From Populus alba (taxonomy: Eukaryota; Streptophyta; Magnoliopsida; Malpighiales; Salicaceae), in NCBI RefSeq assembly GCF_005239225.2, contig NC_133294.1:20721631-20785630 (forward strand): a stretch of 64,000 nt of DNA, in the 5' to 3' direction. Below the pieces are notes generated by a model. The model made no database searches. It was not told the origin of the DNA and worked only from the letters and a program-made list of their open reading frames with translations. A program made the translations under genes and the position numbers. This document shows positions 1 through 14,013 of this stretch, one piece after another (the first letter of the stretch is position 1; every line of letters begins with the position of its first letter).

Positions 1-61
1 CAAACCGTGATTTTTTTAGCATCAAATTTCTTTGCAAATACCACCAATGATGATAACATAC

Positions 62-1526
62 CGTGCAGGGGATTTTCATTTCTGGATCTAGCTTAATATC
101 AACACCTGTGGAGTTGTAATATTTCTCTATAGCCTCCAAATTTGTGAAAGGCAAGCCGCTTGCAATATCTTTCACACCTTGCAAGATAGAAAGATCCTTT
201 CCACCGTGTTTATTGAGAAAGGACTTGTATGATGGAGGCAAACTATCTTGCTTCAATATATAAGCAGACCTGGAAAACGGATAATTTTACTTAAGCTATC
301 TTCACACCTTGCAAAATAAAAAAGTTGTTGAAGCATAATTGCACAAGTAAAAGTTTGGCTATCATACTAATGCATATTAATATTAACCATCTGGTGATGA
401 CTTCGCCAAAAACAGTGATAGCTATAGAAAAAAATTATTCATTCTCGAAGTGTTAATCTTTCATAATGCATTATCGAGGTTGGATGCAAGAAACTAGAAT
501 TCCACAATGCAAACAATTTGTATAGAACAAAAGCAACAAGTTATGAATAATTCCAAAACCATGAGCTGCAATATTCAAACTAGTAACTAGCTTCAGAAGA
601 GAGGGATAACATACAAAACTTGAGAAGACGAGAGACACATGAGGAAAACGTCTCCATGCTTCCAAGTAAGAGGTTTGCAAATTTTCCCAAATCGTTTGCT
701 CTTAATCCCACACCGTGACGCTAACACTGCAGCACGCATAAGTATGTATATGGCCAAGCTTGTGTGCTGTGTTTTTGGCCCTGTAAGAAGCATAGATGGC
801 CCAGCGATTAACCCTGCTAATAAAGACCTCCATTTCGCCGTCCTAAGATTACAATCATACTTTTACCAATCAACTTCCAAATTCACAACGTTCAATAATC
901 ACCAGTTTATTGAAAGAAACTTTCAAACTTCTAAATTGGAGAAAGTAGAACGTACCTCCGGTGGCCTCCTAAATATGCAATAATTTCATCAACAGACACA
1001 AATGTACCAGCAAAAGTACCAAGGAAAAGCCCGTATCTTAGCGTTTCCTTAATAGCTAAATCAATAGCTTTCCTGTTGGAAAACACCTCGACTTTCCTAA
1101 ACAAATCCAAAAGCAAAAACAAAAACAAAAAACAAAAACAAATCTTAGATCAGAATCTAACAATATAAAATAAATAATAAAGGGCATGGCTAACTAAGCA
1201 TGGAAATTAATTCACCTCGTGGAGGATAATCTGGTGCGCCGCAACCTTGCGATAATTGAAAACAAGGCGAGTCCTCCTTTAATACCAGCTCCAATTGAGA
1301 AACCTTTTGCTGACGCAGTAACAACTCGCGCTAGTTTCTCCGAGTCCTGAAACGGATTTAAGGCAATTCCTGGTAAATAAGAAGAAGAGCAGAAAGGAGG
1401 CTCCGATTTCAAGCAATGTGTTTTTATATAGCCGCCATGGAAGCCACCATTTTCGTCGGAGCAGATTTGAACTTCGGTGGCTCCGTCGCCTGATGGCGAC
1501 ATGGATAATTTTAGGGTTTGATACAA
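62..1526 (-). CDS. TMEM135-like / Tim17-Tim22-Tim23 family membrane protein, 5' part (runs off left edge)
   Basis: Four exons read on the minus strand: 1526-1216, 1096-956, 842-615 and 269-62. All have GT-AG borders and matching phases, and the gene continues past base 1. The start may be the ATG at 1526 or the in-frame ATG at 1502 (MSPSGDG). Exon 1 has a soluble lead, then a Gly/Ala-rich segment (FSIGAGIKGGLALFS). Exon 2 gives ETLRYGLFLGTFAGTFVSVD. Exon 3 contains LLAGLIAGPSMLLTGPK, TSLAIYILMRA and LTWKHGDVFLMCLSSSQ. Exon 4 gives AYILKQDSLPPSYKSFLNKHGG. This order matches animal TMEM135 and its plant homologues, often annotated as Tim17/Tim22/Tim23-family. Animal TMEM135 is linked to peroxisomes and mitochondria; the plant role is not established and nothing here shows localisation. 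The family call is strong and the function is inferred. Confidence 0.85.
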
Positions 1527-2185
1527 GGAAAGATCTTTTATTGATGGAAGCGAGGAAGCTTGGGGGGAATCGTTTTTGAAAGAGAGAATAAAAGCTGCAC
1601 AAAGTTCTTCGGAATTATCGATGGGCTAGAGCATCGGTTACATTCCACGTGTGGGGTGGTATTGGTTGAGTCCTGTACTTTTCTTTTCTTTGCCGAACGG
1701 AATGTATACATCATGCGGCTGCTACCCGTCCAACTTATTCAGATATATTTTGGACATGAGTAATTATTTACTTATTTATATAATATTTTGATTGCGGTGG
1801 ATTATATTTTATTATTGTTATATGAAATCAATGTAAAATGGCTTTAAAGTGGCCATGTAAAACATGTTATTACCTTAATTCTTTAGACACCTGGCATGAA
1901 TATGCTTTTGTAACTAAAACCATATTAATGAGCATTCAGAGTTATAAATTAGTATTTAGAATATCATTAATTATGCTAATTAAACCATTTAAAATACATA
2001 TACATGAAGAAATAGAAAATACCTTGCAATTTATCTTCTTTTTTTAGACATGCTTTGCATAGTTGATGACATGGTTATATAAGCATGGCTCCTCAGTTGT
2101 AATTCAAAACCATCAAAAATCATCTAGTATCATTAAAAAGTACAGCAAAATTGCATTGCCAGCGATGCTTAAGAAAATAAGTCTT

Positions 2186-2380
2186 TCAAATATGTGTAAT
2201 ATATATACCCGAGCATACAAGATCAATTGATTTGTTGTCGCATCTACTAGGGATATTAAAAGCAACGTTCATCCATTTCAACTTGATATGAGCGCCCCTA
2301 CAAGCTTTGGCTGGAGGCACATGTCCTAATAGATAATCACATAACAAATCTCTATCAATTAAATTTTTATTATCGATCAC
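2186..2380 (-). pseudogene. Plant mobile domain (PMD)-like fragment
   Basis: A 64-codon minus-strand reading frame contains LLCDYLLGHVPPAKACRGAH followed by IKLKWMNVAF. The spacing 'C..LLG..P......G..IkL.WL...F' is the signature I associate with the plant mobile domain. That domain occurs in MAIL1/MAIN-like proteins, PP7-long proteins and some Mutator- and gypsy-type transposons. Only about 40 residues of a roughly 350-residue domain are present and no flanking exons are recognisable. It is therefore most likely a decayed transposon or PMD-gene remnant. The recognition is by eye and moderate at best. Confidence 0.35.
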
Positions 2381-4069
2381 AGCTCACGAGTGACCCGTCT
2401 ATCAAATGACTAGTCAACATCACTCATAATAGAGGTCTAACCTACAAATAAGGTCTTTTTTTATTTTTCCTAATATCAAAGGATAGACGCCTGTTTTTCT
2501 ATAGTAAAAAAAGAACACAAACAAGTCGTCATCTATGTCCCTATATTTCGACGATTCGACTCACTAGAAAATTGGGGCAATGATATTTTATGATATAAAT
2601 TTTTTCTTTCAACCCTTGTTTTTTATTCAAAACACCTAGAAAAACATTATATATACCTTGATAAGCTCTTTATTGTCTTAAATAACCCAATATACGATTA
2701 AAAAAAATCAAAATCAACCCAAATTTTTTTTAAAAATTATAGGTCAAATCTACTAACCTCGGGCCATACAAAGGTAAAAGAATATCCTAAATGATCTTCT
2801 CTTGTCGAATGCAACCCATTGATACTAAAACTGGCCTTTTCATAGCCGAAATCGGTATCAATCAACATTTTATCTTCCTGCCACTAGAATCCAATGAATC
2901 TCTCTCTCCTCTCTTAAAATAATGACTAAAAAAAATAAAGAAAATGAAATTATGGACCCATATATAATTTTCTAAAATAAAGGGATTGAAAATCTACATT
3001 ATCAAAAGTACATGGATTAAAGTGATCTTGTTGTGCTAATTTTGAAACAACCACCTATTTTCAATAGCTTTTTTAATTTAGTCATTGGTTAACAAATCGG
3101 AAGCAATCAATTGTTAATTCAAATTCAAGAGAACTCAATTAAAAAAAAAAAGTTTAAGGATCAAAATGATTTTTTTTCATTGATCCAATCTACCATGAAA
3201 TGTGAGAGTCCATAATATTTGGTCTCAATAGAAAATTCATTGCAATTACATTACAATAAAACTAAAGAAAACTACTTTCCATGAAAACTATAATTTTTAG
3301 AAAGCAAACAGGACTGATTTTAGGTATTATTATGAAAAATAAATTGGAAAACACTTTCTAATATTTAGCTATGTCATGAGAAATGAGCTGGAAAATAACT
3401 TATTAATTTTAAATTTTTTTTCAAAGTTTATTAAAAGAACAAGGATCAAATTTAATAGACAAAAAAGTTAAAGAATGATGAAATTAAAAAAATATATATT
3501 TATAAATTATCTTAAATAAAACTGATAGAATAAAAAAAAGAAGAAGATTAAATCTGACTAATAAGAAAATTGAAAAAGAAAGAAATTAAAAAAAATAATA
3601 AATTTTATAAATTATTTCAAATAAAATAAATAGAAATTAAAATAATAAGGACTAAATCCGATAGAAAAAAATTTTCAATTAAGAAAAGGATAAGAGAAAA
3701 ACAAATATCAATAAAAAAAAAAATCCAAAGTTGATATAAAAATCAAACTAAATCAAATCCTAGAGGATAACATTGAAAAAAAAATATTCAAAACAAAATA
3801 TATAGCAATCAAAATATTAATGATAAAATTTAATTTAATCAACAAATAACAATATATTTTTTAATTTTTCTCAACTCCTGTAAAGTATTTTTTCGCACAA
3901 AATAAAAGAAAAATATTTTATTGAAAACTAAACTATTTTTTTTTTTACTGAAAAGTATTTTCATTAACTAATTTTTATAATGATAAACAAACACATGAAA
4001 GTTGAAAAGTAATTTCCAAGATGTGTCACTTTTAAGTAAGCAAATTGTAGGTGTCTCCTTAAGAATTTA

Positions 4070-4250
4070 TTTGGGAGTGTGGTAAATGATGTTTTTTAAA
4101 ATGATTTTTGTTTGAAAATATATTAAAATAATATATTTTTTTTTATATCATCACATCAAAATAATAAAAAACATTAAAAAAATATTAATTTAATTCTTAA
4201 AAAAAATTAAAATTTTTAAAAAGCACATCTAAAATGCAATTCCAAACCAT
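4070..4250. repeat. AT-rich miniature element copy (dispersed family)
   Basis: The block reads: Gly-poor lead 'gggagtgtggtaaatgatg', then poly-T/poly-A arms around 'aaaatatattaaaataatat', then a tail ending 'cattccaaacca'-like. The same order recurs at about 5160-5370, 15390-15600, 36060-36170, 41390-41570 and 63225-63350. It fits a MITE-like family abundant in poplar intergenic DNA. The exact ends are not resolved. Confidence 0.5.
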
Positions 4251-5159
4251 ACTTCTCCACTGGCTGGCAAAACGCAACACCTTTCCAAAAAAAATCTCAT
4301 CTGTTTTGAGTAATGGATCCTGATTAATGTATCATTAACTATTTTAGGTTGGGCTGTGATAAATGATTACATTGAAATCAAGAACTCCACGGGAAAAAAA
4401 AAAATGAAAGCAAAAGACGAGTTGGTTGACGGGCCGAGCTTTTCAATGCCAAAAAACCCGTAGTCGCAGTCCAATAATGCGAGAGTGGTTGGCAAGTCCA
4501 GGCATTCAATGGAAAGGTGGTTGACAAGCGAAGTTATTATTTATGCACATTGATTTACTCGAATATATCTATTCAGAAAAAAATAATTTATACACATTTT
4601 TCATATTAAAATTTTATAAACCCACGTGTATGTATGTGTGTGAGAAAGTTAATGTTGTGATCTACATAAGCAAGATCATCTAGAAAGAATGGGTGCGAGG
4701 AGAGAAATACATGTGTGGAAGAGTGAACAGTGCTAGTAACATGTAAGTGAATAGAATATCAGATAAGCCATCAAAGTCCATACAAATAGAGCTTTTGGAG
4801 TTGTGCCGGCCGGGAGACAGTAAGAAGACCTGGACAAATGATTTTTATTGGAAAAATATCAAATTTCCCTTCACGATGATACGAGGTTGGTATTTATAAT
4901 AAAAAGATGATCTAATTGGAACCGCACATTATCTATGTTTAGATAGTCATGTTCGAAACATATAAATTTTAACTTATTAATAAATTAAATTAAAAATATA
5001 TCTAAAAATACTAAAAAATCATTAATTTTTAAAAATATTTTTTAAATATAAAAATAAACTGAATTTTAATCTTTGTTTTCATTCAAAAGAGAAGGTATGA
5101 AAAGCAGCCATGTCATCATATTTTTTTTTCGGCTTAAATCCTGTGTTGGATGGAACTCG

Positions 5160-5370
5160 TTGCCAATTTATTAAGTGTTTATTTGTGAATATAGTTATTG
5201 TTATTTTTTAAAATTTTTTTATTTAAAAATATATTAAAATAATATATTTTTTAAAAAAATATATTTGATATTAATGCGTTAAAATAATCTAAAAATACTA
5301 TTTTTTTTAATTTTAAGTAAAAAAAATAAAATTTTTAAAAATATATATTAGATCGCATTTCCAAACCATC
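5160..5370. repeat. AT-rich miniature element copy (dispersed family)
   Basis: Same internal order as the 4070-4250 copy: 'aaaatatattaaaataatat', a segment with 'aatgcgttaaaataatc', and a right end 'cgcatttccaaaccatc'. The ends are uncertain. Confidence 0.5.
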
Positions 5371-6550
5371 TCTGAAATGTAAGTTTAAATAACATAGATT
5401 CGTGCATAAAAAAATTAACTAAATCACCTAACTATTTTAATTCTAAGGATAAATTGAGAATGTATAATAACAAGTTATCCACATATGAATGGTAAAACAT
5501 GCATTTGCCTAAAGTAAATACCATTTATCATGTTTATACGATGACTTTGCACTAAAGGTTCATTAATTTGCCTTTCTCTATTGAAGGATTAGCATTCTTT
5601 ATTTTTTCTAAGTCTTCTTTTCCGAACAAATAAATAAAGTCTAGGTGATAACATATAATCTCTAGGCTCGATCATAGGTTGAGTCTATGTATATATATAT
5701 AGACGTGGTGAACTGTTAAATTCATCAACAATTTTATTAAAAATAAATAGATTAAATTGTTAAAATTAAAAATTAATAATCTTATTTTAAACATGGGTTG
5801 ACCTTCAAACCTGCAGAATAAAATCAGCATTCATCATTTCTATTTCAATAAAAAAACAGGCAAGAGAGATTATGAGATACTCTGGAAATTATATACTCAA
5901 TTGCATGTAAAAAACCCTATTAAGTTAATAAATTAAAACCTCTCTTTTATTACATGTGAGTTTTAAATAATTGTCATTATGAATGATGGGTTATACTTTT
6001 TATTTTAATGAAATATTAAAACACATGGAATACCTAATGAACTCTTCAATGATAACTCATATTAAAATAATTTATAGCCAATAAAAATAATATAGAAAGT
6101 GTAAATTAAAATCTTATAATATATGATTTAAAAAGCATTTTATTTTTTAAATAATTTTTTTTAAAAATCTGTCTAATAATCTACGAATCTTATTCTTTCA
6201 TACAAGGTCTCACCAATAAACATCTTAGCTTGATTTAAATAAAACAATCAATTACATGAGTAATTATAATTTAGTAATTTTATAAAATGAATAGTTTAAA
6301 TTTTTAAAAAAATGTAGTTTATATGGTTGTTATATAATGTAAAAGGACCACCTCTCATTATACTCAACCAATACAAAAAAATTGAAAGAAAGAAAAAATT
6401 AAAGTTTTGCCATTGACACTTTATCTATTAATTCGTTTCATGTAATTCAGAAGGTAGGTTCCAACTAATTCAGGGTCTTCTCACGTTCTCAAGAAGACCC
6501 TTCTTAACCGTCTAAACTCCGACGTCACATTGACGCACCAAAGCCAGGCC

Positions 6551-6558
6551 TATAAATA
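6551..6558 (+). promoter_or_regulatory. TATA box of ZYP1
   Basis: TATAAATA lies in a locally GC-richer stretch, 148 bases before the ZYP1 start codon, with purine-rich presumed 5'UTR between. Position and perfect consensus support it; no transcript start is visible in the sequence alone. Confidence 0.6.
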
Positions 6559-6698
6559 CCCCGATATTTGGCGCCCAAAACATTCCGAGTCGTCTAACTG
6601 AAAACTCCAAAACTTAAGAGACCGAGCGAGAGAGATTGAGAGATTCAATAACAATTTCTAGGGCTTACCCGTACATGCAATCGGTTATCGATTTCAAG

Positions 6699-9600
6699 AT
6701 GCAGAAATTAGGGTTTCCAAGCATGAAGACTCTGGATCAGTTCAAATCGCTATCAGGATCCGCAAAGAACTTCTCATTCAATTCGCGGCCATCAACGGAC
6801 TCGACTGCATCGGGAAGTTTCGCTAATTTGAAGATCACTGCAGGTTCTGATTGAAGGTTTTTGTTGATTTTTAGTTCTCTTAGAGAAATAACCTTAACAT
6901 TTGCGATGATTTCTGTTTTGGATTTGTTTGTTTGCAGAGAAATTGGTCAAAGAACAGGCTTCTGTCAAAACAGATCTCGGGATGGCGGTACCCGGATCTC
7001 TCTCTTTATGTGTTAATTATATGTACAAGTAGATGCACTTACGTACATTGATGTGTACTGGCTTGAACACACATGCTTCATTGTTGATATATGCATGTTT
7101 TCTATGATATACACGCATCTCTCTGCGATAATTGCTTATACGAGGAAACGTTTTAATATCTTCAACATAACCTTCTAATTTAATATAAATTACCGTTGTT
7201 TTATCAAAATTAGGTATAGTTATTCTGTCCACTCGATGACAATTAAGGTTAGCGCATATTAAATACAACTTTATTTTTTGTGGAAAGCGTACTGAAATAA
7301 ATTAATTACACTGAACTGGATGCGGATTTTGATGGAGAATTCTCATTATATAGAACACCAAGCTGAAGAAATCAATGGAGCATATCCATGTGTTGGAGGA
7401 TAAGTTGCAAAACGCGTTTAATGAGAATGCAAAGCTTAAAGTAAAGCAGAAAGAGGATGAGAAGCTGTGGAAAGGATTGGAATCAAAATTTTCTTCAACA
7501 AAGACTCTGTGTGATCAATTGACAGAGACCTTACAACACTTAGCCGGTCAGGTTCAGGATGGTAGGTATTTCTATAAGTAAGAGGTCTTCAAATTCTGTA
7601 TAGTTTTTGTCGTTAATGGTGACAGTTGCCTTTAACCTGCTTCCACAGCTGAAAAGGATAAGGAGTTTTTTGAAGGCAAACTGTCTGCAAGCTCAAATGG
7701 CATTGACTATTTGAACCAACAACTGAATGATTTATCTGTGAAATTAGGCTCTGCGGAGGAAACTATTAGAACTCGTGAGTGGTTTACAATTTTATCATTT
7801 TCCACAAACAGCTTTCCAGTTTCCAAGATGAGGATTGTTTCAGTGCGTGTGTATGGTGTGTTTGCTGCCACTATTAGCAAACAGGACCTTACTGTTGATT
7901 TTCTGATAAAGCATCGCAAGGCTGGGTTTGCTTGGCACTACAATTCGTGATTCATAATGTTCTTGAATCTTGTATGTAGGTGAAAGGGAACTGCAGGAAC
8001 TTGAAATCAAAAAGGAGGAAAGAAATAAGATCTACATAGAAGAACTACGCCAAAATACCAGTCTGATAGAAGAAAAAGGTACATGATGTTAAAACAGGCT
8101 GATCATTTTCTGGACTTGCTATTTACACCCTTCAACAATTAACTCTTCAAGCACATGAATTTACAAACAACATTGATTGTGGAACAATTTTTTCTCTGAT
8201 ATGTTTATTTCCCAAAGAGGAAAAGAAAAGTGGAAGGTCATGCTTCAAACACCTTTTAATCACATACAATGTGGTTCAGCCACACCTTAATGAGTAGGAA
8301 GGTGCTTATCGGGCACACATCTCATTTTCCATTTGTCTATCGAATTAGGAAATTGCTACTAGTCACATAGAAGATAATGTTGCGTTCGCATTATGTTATC
8401 TTCATTTTCATTATCTTCCATGGTGTATTTTTTTTTTTTAAAATTTGGACATGCTTACTTACTTGGATTGCCTTAAGACCATTGTTATCATTGTTCCTGA
8501 TTAGTCACTTAGGTGGGAAAAGAAAACATGAAATTACTGTTAGTGATCTCGGGGTTGAGTTCCTTTTCAACAATGTGGATTTTCTTTTAGTGGTTAGAAC
8601 TCGCTTTCAGTTTTGGTATAATTGTTGATGTATGGATCTTTGAACTCACTCTAATCAACATCGTGGGGTTCTTTTCTGAATTTAATTTGTTTCTTTTAGG
8701 GCTGAAATTAGAGCAGTGAAATGTTTATTGTTTCATTTGTTTCTTGGCATAAACTGTTTCATGAATTCCATTGTATATAAATTCTTTTCTCGTACCTTTA
8801 GAAGCTTCTCAGTTTGGTATTGGCAACTATACCCCATATCTTCTTGAGTGATCTTATATTACATTATCTGATGCGTTTGCTTGCCCTGGAGTTGCAATGC
8901 TAGTAGTGATATGAGCCTCTATAGCATTTTGGGTATTCCTAGTGATGCAAACTCCGCCCACATTGGGATTTTCAGAATTTCTGCTACTTCTAGTGAGCAT
9001 GTATCTCTTTATATAGTTCATAAAATATCTTAAAATGACAACAAAAAATAAGAGGAGAAATACCTAGCTCATAAAGTATTATGTATTGAGACCACGTTGC
9101 CTATGATCCATAATGTAATGGCTCATATCAAATTCTGCAGATGTTGAAAAGTGCATCTCATACATGTATGCTGATTGACTTTTAGTTTTAGGAGCTGTGT
9201 CCTACCTCAGTCTCAGATTCTGTGCATTGCTTGTAAAGGCGTTCTTCTTCCTTTTCTTTTGTTTTGCATGCAGATGCCATGCTAAAGAAGTTTGAAACAA
9301 CTGTAGCAGCTAATAGATTGGCCACGGAGGACCTAAACTCAAAATTGGAAGAGATGAACCATGAATTGAGACTGAAAGGAGACAAAATTAATAGTTTAAT
9401 GACCACTCAAGAGAACTTGGCAAAAGAAAAGAGTGACCACGAATCGAGAAGCAATGATTTTGCTAACAGATTGGCCATATCACTCCAAGAGATTAAAAAC
9501 CTAGAAGGTTTTCTTCATGTACTGGCTGCACAATTGGTTGAGTTGGATAAACAAAGTTTGACTTTTACCACCAACTTTGATCAGCTAAACTCTCTCTATG

Positions 9601-12600
9601 ATAGTTGCTTTAAGTTGGCTCAACAGGAGAGAGAACTTGCTGTGAAGCATGTCCAAAGGCAGTATGATCAGCTCCATGACCAGTCTTTGTCTGTAAAGTC
9701 AGAAAAAGACGCCATGAAATTGGTAAACAAGGAGTTAAATGATAAGATCATTGAACTTCAGAAATCCCAAGAGTCTATTATGGCACAGCTTTCAGAAGAA
9801 AGTCAGTCAGCAAAAGAAAGAATTCAAAGTTTGGAGTCTGAAGCTGAAATGCTGATGTCAAAGAAGAAGGAAACGGAGATGTTGGTTTCAAAATTAGAGG
9901 AGAAAATTGACACCTTGTCAGAAGGATCGAGGTCATCTGAGAATAAAATGGTTTGTGACTTTTTCTATTGCGTCCTCTCTTTTAGGTCATGTCTGAGCAT
10001 GCACTTTTAATACTCCATCCTTTTCTTCTATCTTGCAGCAAGATTTGTTGTTGAAAATTTCAGCATTAGAAATTGAAAACAAAGACAATGCAGAGAGGTT
10101 ACAGGATGAAATACAGAGAAAAGAAGAAGAAATAGACTCTTTGCGAAAGGAAAGTGAGAAACATGAGCAACATCTAGATTCATTGGAGAAACAGGTTTGC
10201 CAGCTCCATAGTGTCTTAGAGGAGAAGGAACAGCTTATTGTTCAAAATAAGGAAAGAGAAAAGAAGTTGGGAGATCAAATCACTGAGGTCTGAACGAAGT
10301 TAAAACCTTTTGGATTCTGGCAACTTTCAAATGTTTCTGAGGTTTTGTATATTGTGGCAGAATCAGGCATTGATGACTGCTGCTGAAAGCAAACTTACGA
10401 AAGCAAAGAAGCAGCATGATATGATGCTGGAGAGCAAACAATTGGAGCTATCAAGACATTTGAAAGAAATATCTCAGAGAAATGATGAGGTGCTATCATT
10501 TATCACTACCTTTTATGAATCCTCAATGAGTTGTGCAGTACTTTCCCATTGAAGCTGATTTCTACAGGCTATTAATAACATTCGGAAGAAGTATGAAATG
10601 GAAAAGCTAGAGATTGTTAACATGGAAAAAGAAAAGGTTTGCCCATCCTATAATTCCCCTACATGCTAGGCCATTAAACGTGGGATTCACGGGTTTGGTC
10701 TTTCAGGCAGACAAAATCGTATTAGAAATGGAAAGAAAATGCGACCAAAAGCTTGTCCAATGCAAAGAAGAATCAAGGAGGCAGATGATGTGCGTTCAGG
10801 GGGAACATGCGGCTCTGGTATGCACCAGAAAGTATTGCAAACTTAAAATTGAATTTAATCATTCTACTGAATTTGAGGCATACAAGGACCTAATTATTAT
10901 TTTTTTTTTTAAATTGGATCATGTTTACAATTGCATTAATTCTTATTATTTGCACACTTATTACAAAAATACACAAAAAAATCTTTCTGGAGTGTGACTG
11001 ATCCTTATTTCTTTTTTAATTACCTGGAACCTGTAGACTAAGAGATAAAGTGAAGTTCTGCAGTCTGCAAATTGACCATTTTATCCGTTATGTGTATTAT
11101 AAAAATTTTGTGCATCGCTATTAATCTCGAGGACTGTTAGCTGTATTATAACTCACATATGCTGGCAAATGGCAATTTCCTAGAAGATATAAAATTAACT
11201 ATATAACTATAAAAGAGAGGAATTTAGAAAAGCAGTTTTGTCATGCTACCAAATTGCCATTGAATAATTTATTTATGGAACTGATTTCTGAGTAACATTT
11301 TTGTAAGTTTCTAACAGTATTTGCTACATTAACTGATCTTTACTTGACAATTAGAGCCTTTATTTTTCTATGTTTTGTTACAGTTGCTGATCAATTTACA
11401 TTCTGCTCATTGTATAGGTCTTAGGCATTCAGCAGGAGCGTGATAGAAAGGAGATCAGTCTTAAAGCTACTCACAGTGAAGAACTAAAGTGTGCCCAACT
11501 TCAAGCTGAAAATGAACTGAGAGAGGTATTTGTAGCTAGCAATTATTCTGTTAAACGTGCAGAAATGAGTGCGCTGGTTTCTGATAGTTTATTCACTTGC
11601 CCAGAAAATAATAGAAGTTGGGAATGAACATGAAGTTCAAATGAAAGCTTTGAGGTGCCAGCATGAAGATGAGTGCGGGAAGCTTCAGGAGGAGCTGGAT
11701 CTCCAAAAGTCAAAGGTGTGCATCTCTAAAGTTCTATATCATATTACATTATCTGAGCTGCAAATGTAGCTTGATTATAGTACATTGCAGGAAGACAGGC
11801 AGAGGGCTTTGTTGCATTTGCAGTGGAAAGTGATGAGTGACAAGCCACAAGAAGACCCAGAAGTGAATTCAAAAAAGGTTGGCTTTCTCCCCTTGCACAT
11901 GTAGGGCGGGAATACCTGGATGTTAAGATGCTAATATTTTTAGTTATGAAGGAATTCCCATTGATGGTCTCTTTTCCAATGAAAATGTGTCACATCATTC
12001 GCAATATATTGCAATGCTACTCATGATCTCACTATGAAATAAATCCTTGCTGATTTTTATATCTGACTTCTGACTGTCAGTGCATAAGTTCAGAAGTTAA
12101 GGTTTTTTTTTACTTCTAGTCCCGACATAGTTCATTGAAGTATTCTTCTAAAGTCATGTCCTAGCCCCATTCCAGACTGGTGAAATTTCAGCTGTATAAT
12201 ATTTTATCTTTGTATGCGTACAGAATTTCTTATTTCATGACTTCACACTGGCAAATAAAATGTCTTTCATGTCTTCAAGTATCATCTAGATTGAATCCTA
12301 AAGCAGTTTTTTTGCTGCATTACCTAAATATATTACTCATTCTCTTACATGAAGTAAATATTATGTGCTTCATGGCAATGTATATTATATCATTTTCCTT
12401 TCATTCTGCATATGGAATTTGCATCTTTTATCCATAGACAACTAGTGAATGTGCAAGATCACTAAACATGACCAAATTGATGACATTATTATGTAGAAGG
12501 AATATTCTGTTTCATCTGTTAAGATGAGAGGTCCTGGTGGTGCTAAAAGAAGCCACAATTCTCTGGGAAGTTTACAGAATGAAAAGAAGGTACCAGAGAG

Positions 12601-14013
12601 CAAAGGATCGTTTTTCTTCCATTCAGAGAAATCTCTGCTGTAAAATTTTTCACTCTATTTGTTTTCCTGTAATATTTATAGGATTCACTTTGCCTGAAAG
12701 CTACACAAACTCCAGTGACAAAGTTATTGAAGAAAGTAGAGACTCCGAACTCAGGAAGTGTGATGGTTATTCCTAAGCATCATAAGAAGGTGAGATACTT
12801 CTATACATGGTTATTTTGTTGTACAAAAAAATGGGATGACCTCAGACTGAAGCTGCAATTTTTTTGTTATCGTGTCTCGTCTATATTTTAGAAAGTGGTT
12901 TTCCATCATCCTTCCCCTTCCTTTTTGGACTTTATTGCATGGCAGGTAACTCGCCATGAATATGAAGTTGAAACCAACAATGGACGAACAATCACTAAAC
13001 GCAGAAAGACAAAAAGTACAGTCATGTTTGAGGTATGCACAAAGTCTTTGTGTGCCCTCTTACACCCGCTGTGTATGCACAAACGAAGTTAAAAAGGACA
13101 TCGGCTGCTTGCTAGTATTGAAGGGCCTCCATGTTTACTGTGCTTAATGCTGGTTTTCCTTGTGTTGTTGCATCAGGACCCAAGAAAACATGAGAGGACA
13201 AGGACAAATACTCCAAAGGCCAGAACTCCAAGAAGTGTTGCCAAGGTAACCTAAAGACATATTTCCAAAATCTTGATTTTTCAACTTTCTTTTCCTTTTT
13301 GCCAACTTCTCCTTTTAAGCATAACTACATAGAAATATCACTTTTTAGTTTGGTACTGCAAAGGTTTACCACAAATCGGATGAACCATTAGTTGATTAAT
13401 CAGTGACATTGTTCACCTCTCCATCTTATAAGGAGGCCGAATGAGCAACCCCATGTGGGCAGCCATATTGGAGTTAAGTTTTCTTTTTTGTTCATTTGCT
13501 TCATCCTATTTGCTTTTTTAGAGCATGGGTAAGTTTTATTGCCTGATTTGGAATGGTGTTTCGACTTCCATTCAGCTCCACAATGGTTCCTGCTGTAAAC
13601 CTCCATATGCTAAGAAAGTCCTACCACCAATTATACCGAGTATCAATTCGTTTTGTATGTGTTGTATTTTCCTCGTATGCCAATACCACGCTATTGATAT
13701 CGGAATGATAAAAACTAGAAGGTTAAAAAGAAAGGAACCCTGGAAGCATGAACAATGTAGGCGAAGTTTTGGCAAACTACAATTTTATGGCAGTCGGCAA
13801 TGCACAAGGACATGTTTGGTTGTTTAAACTAAGTTTTAGTACTGATTCCTTGGTGCTTATTTTTAATTGTTAAAAAACATTTTTAACTGTTTAAAAACAT
13901 TTTTAACGCAGGGACTTAAGGGAGGGGATCGGTCACATCCATCAACCATTGGCGATTTGTTTATGGAAGGGTCTCTGAATCCTTATGCAGATGATCCATA
14001 TGCATTTGGTTAG
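6699..14013 (+). CDS. ZYP1: Synaptonemal complex transverse-filament protein ZYP1
   Basis: Eighteen exons: 6699-6843, 6938-6987, 7354-7561, 7649-7774, 7980-8078, 9274-9950, 10039-10287, 10361-10489, 10568-10636, 10707-10817, 11418-11525, 11605-11715, 11791-11877, 12497-12589, 12682-12789, 12946-13032, 13177-13245 and 13912-14013. Together they make 2628 nt, or 875 aa, close to the ~870 aa of Arabidopsis ZYP1. The N-terminus [20 protein letters not shown] and the tail [19 protein letters not shown] are family signatures. Between them is a long coiled coil (roughly residues 50-740), then a basic tail with [12 protein letters not shown] that probably binds the chromosome axis or DNA. ZYP1 forms the transverse filaments joining homologous axes at meiotic prophase and shapes crossover number. 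The ATG at 6699 was chosen because it gives the conserved N-terminus; in-frame ATGs at 6636 and 6675 lie upstream. No stop codon or frameshift interrupts it, so the gene looks functional. Confidence 0.96.

Larger units (their letters stand above)
1527..6550. other. AT-rich intergenic region with repeat debris
   Basis: No complete gene is visible. The interval holds a short minus-strand reading frame resembling a plant mobile domain (2186-2380) and two AT-rich miniature-element copies (about 4070-4250 and 5160-5370). Long poly-A/poly-T tracts fill the rest. Upstream sequence for the ZYP1 gene occupies the right end. Confidence 0.6.

Noticed and set aside
13525..13827. A 100-codon frame in the last intron of ZYP1.
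   Set aside because: It lies between clearly spliced exons, has no recognisable domain and is consistent with chance.
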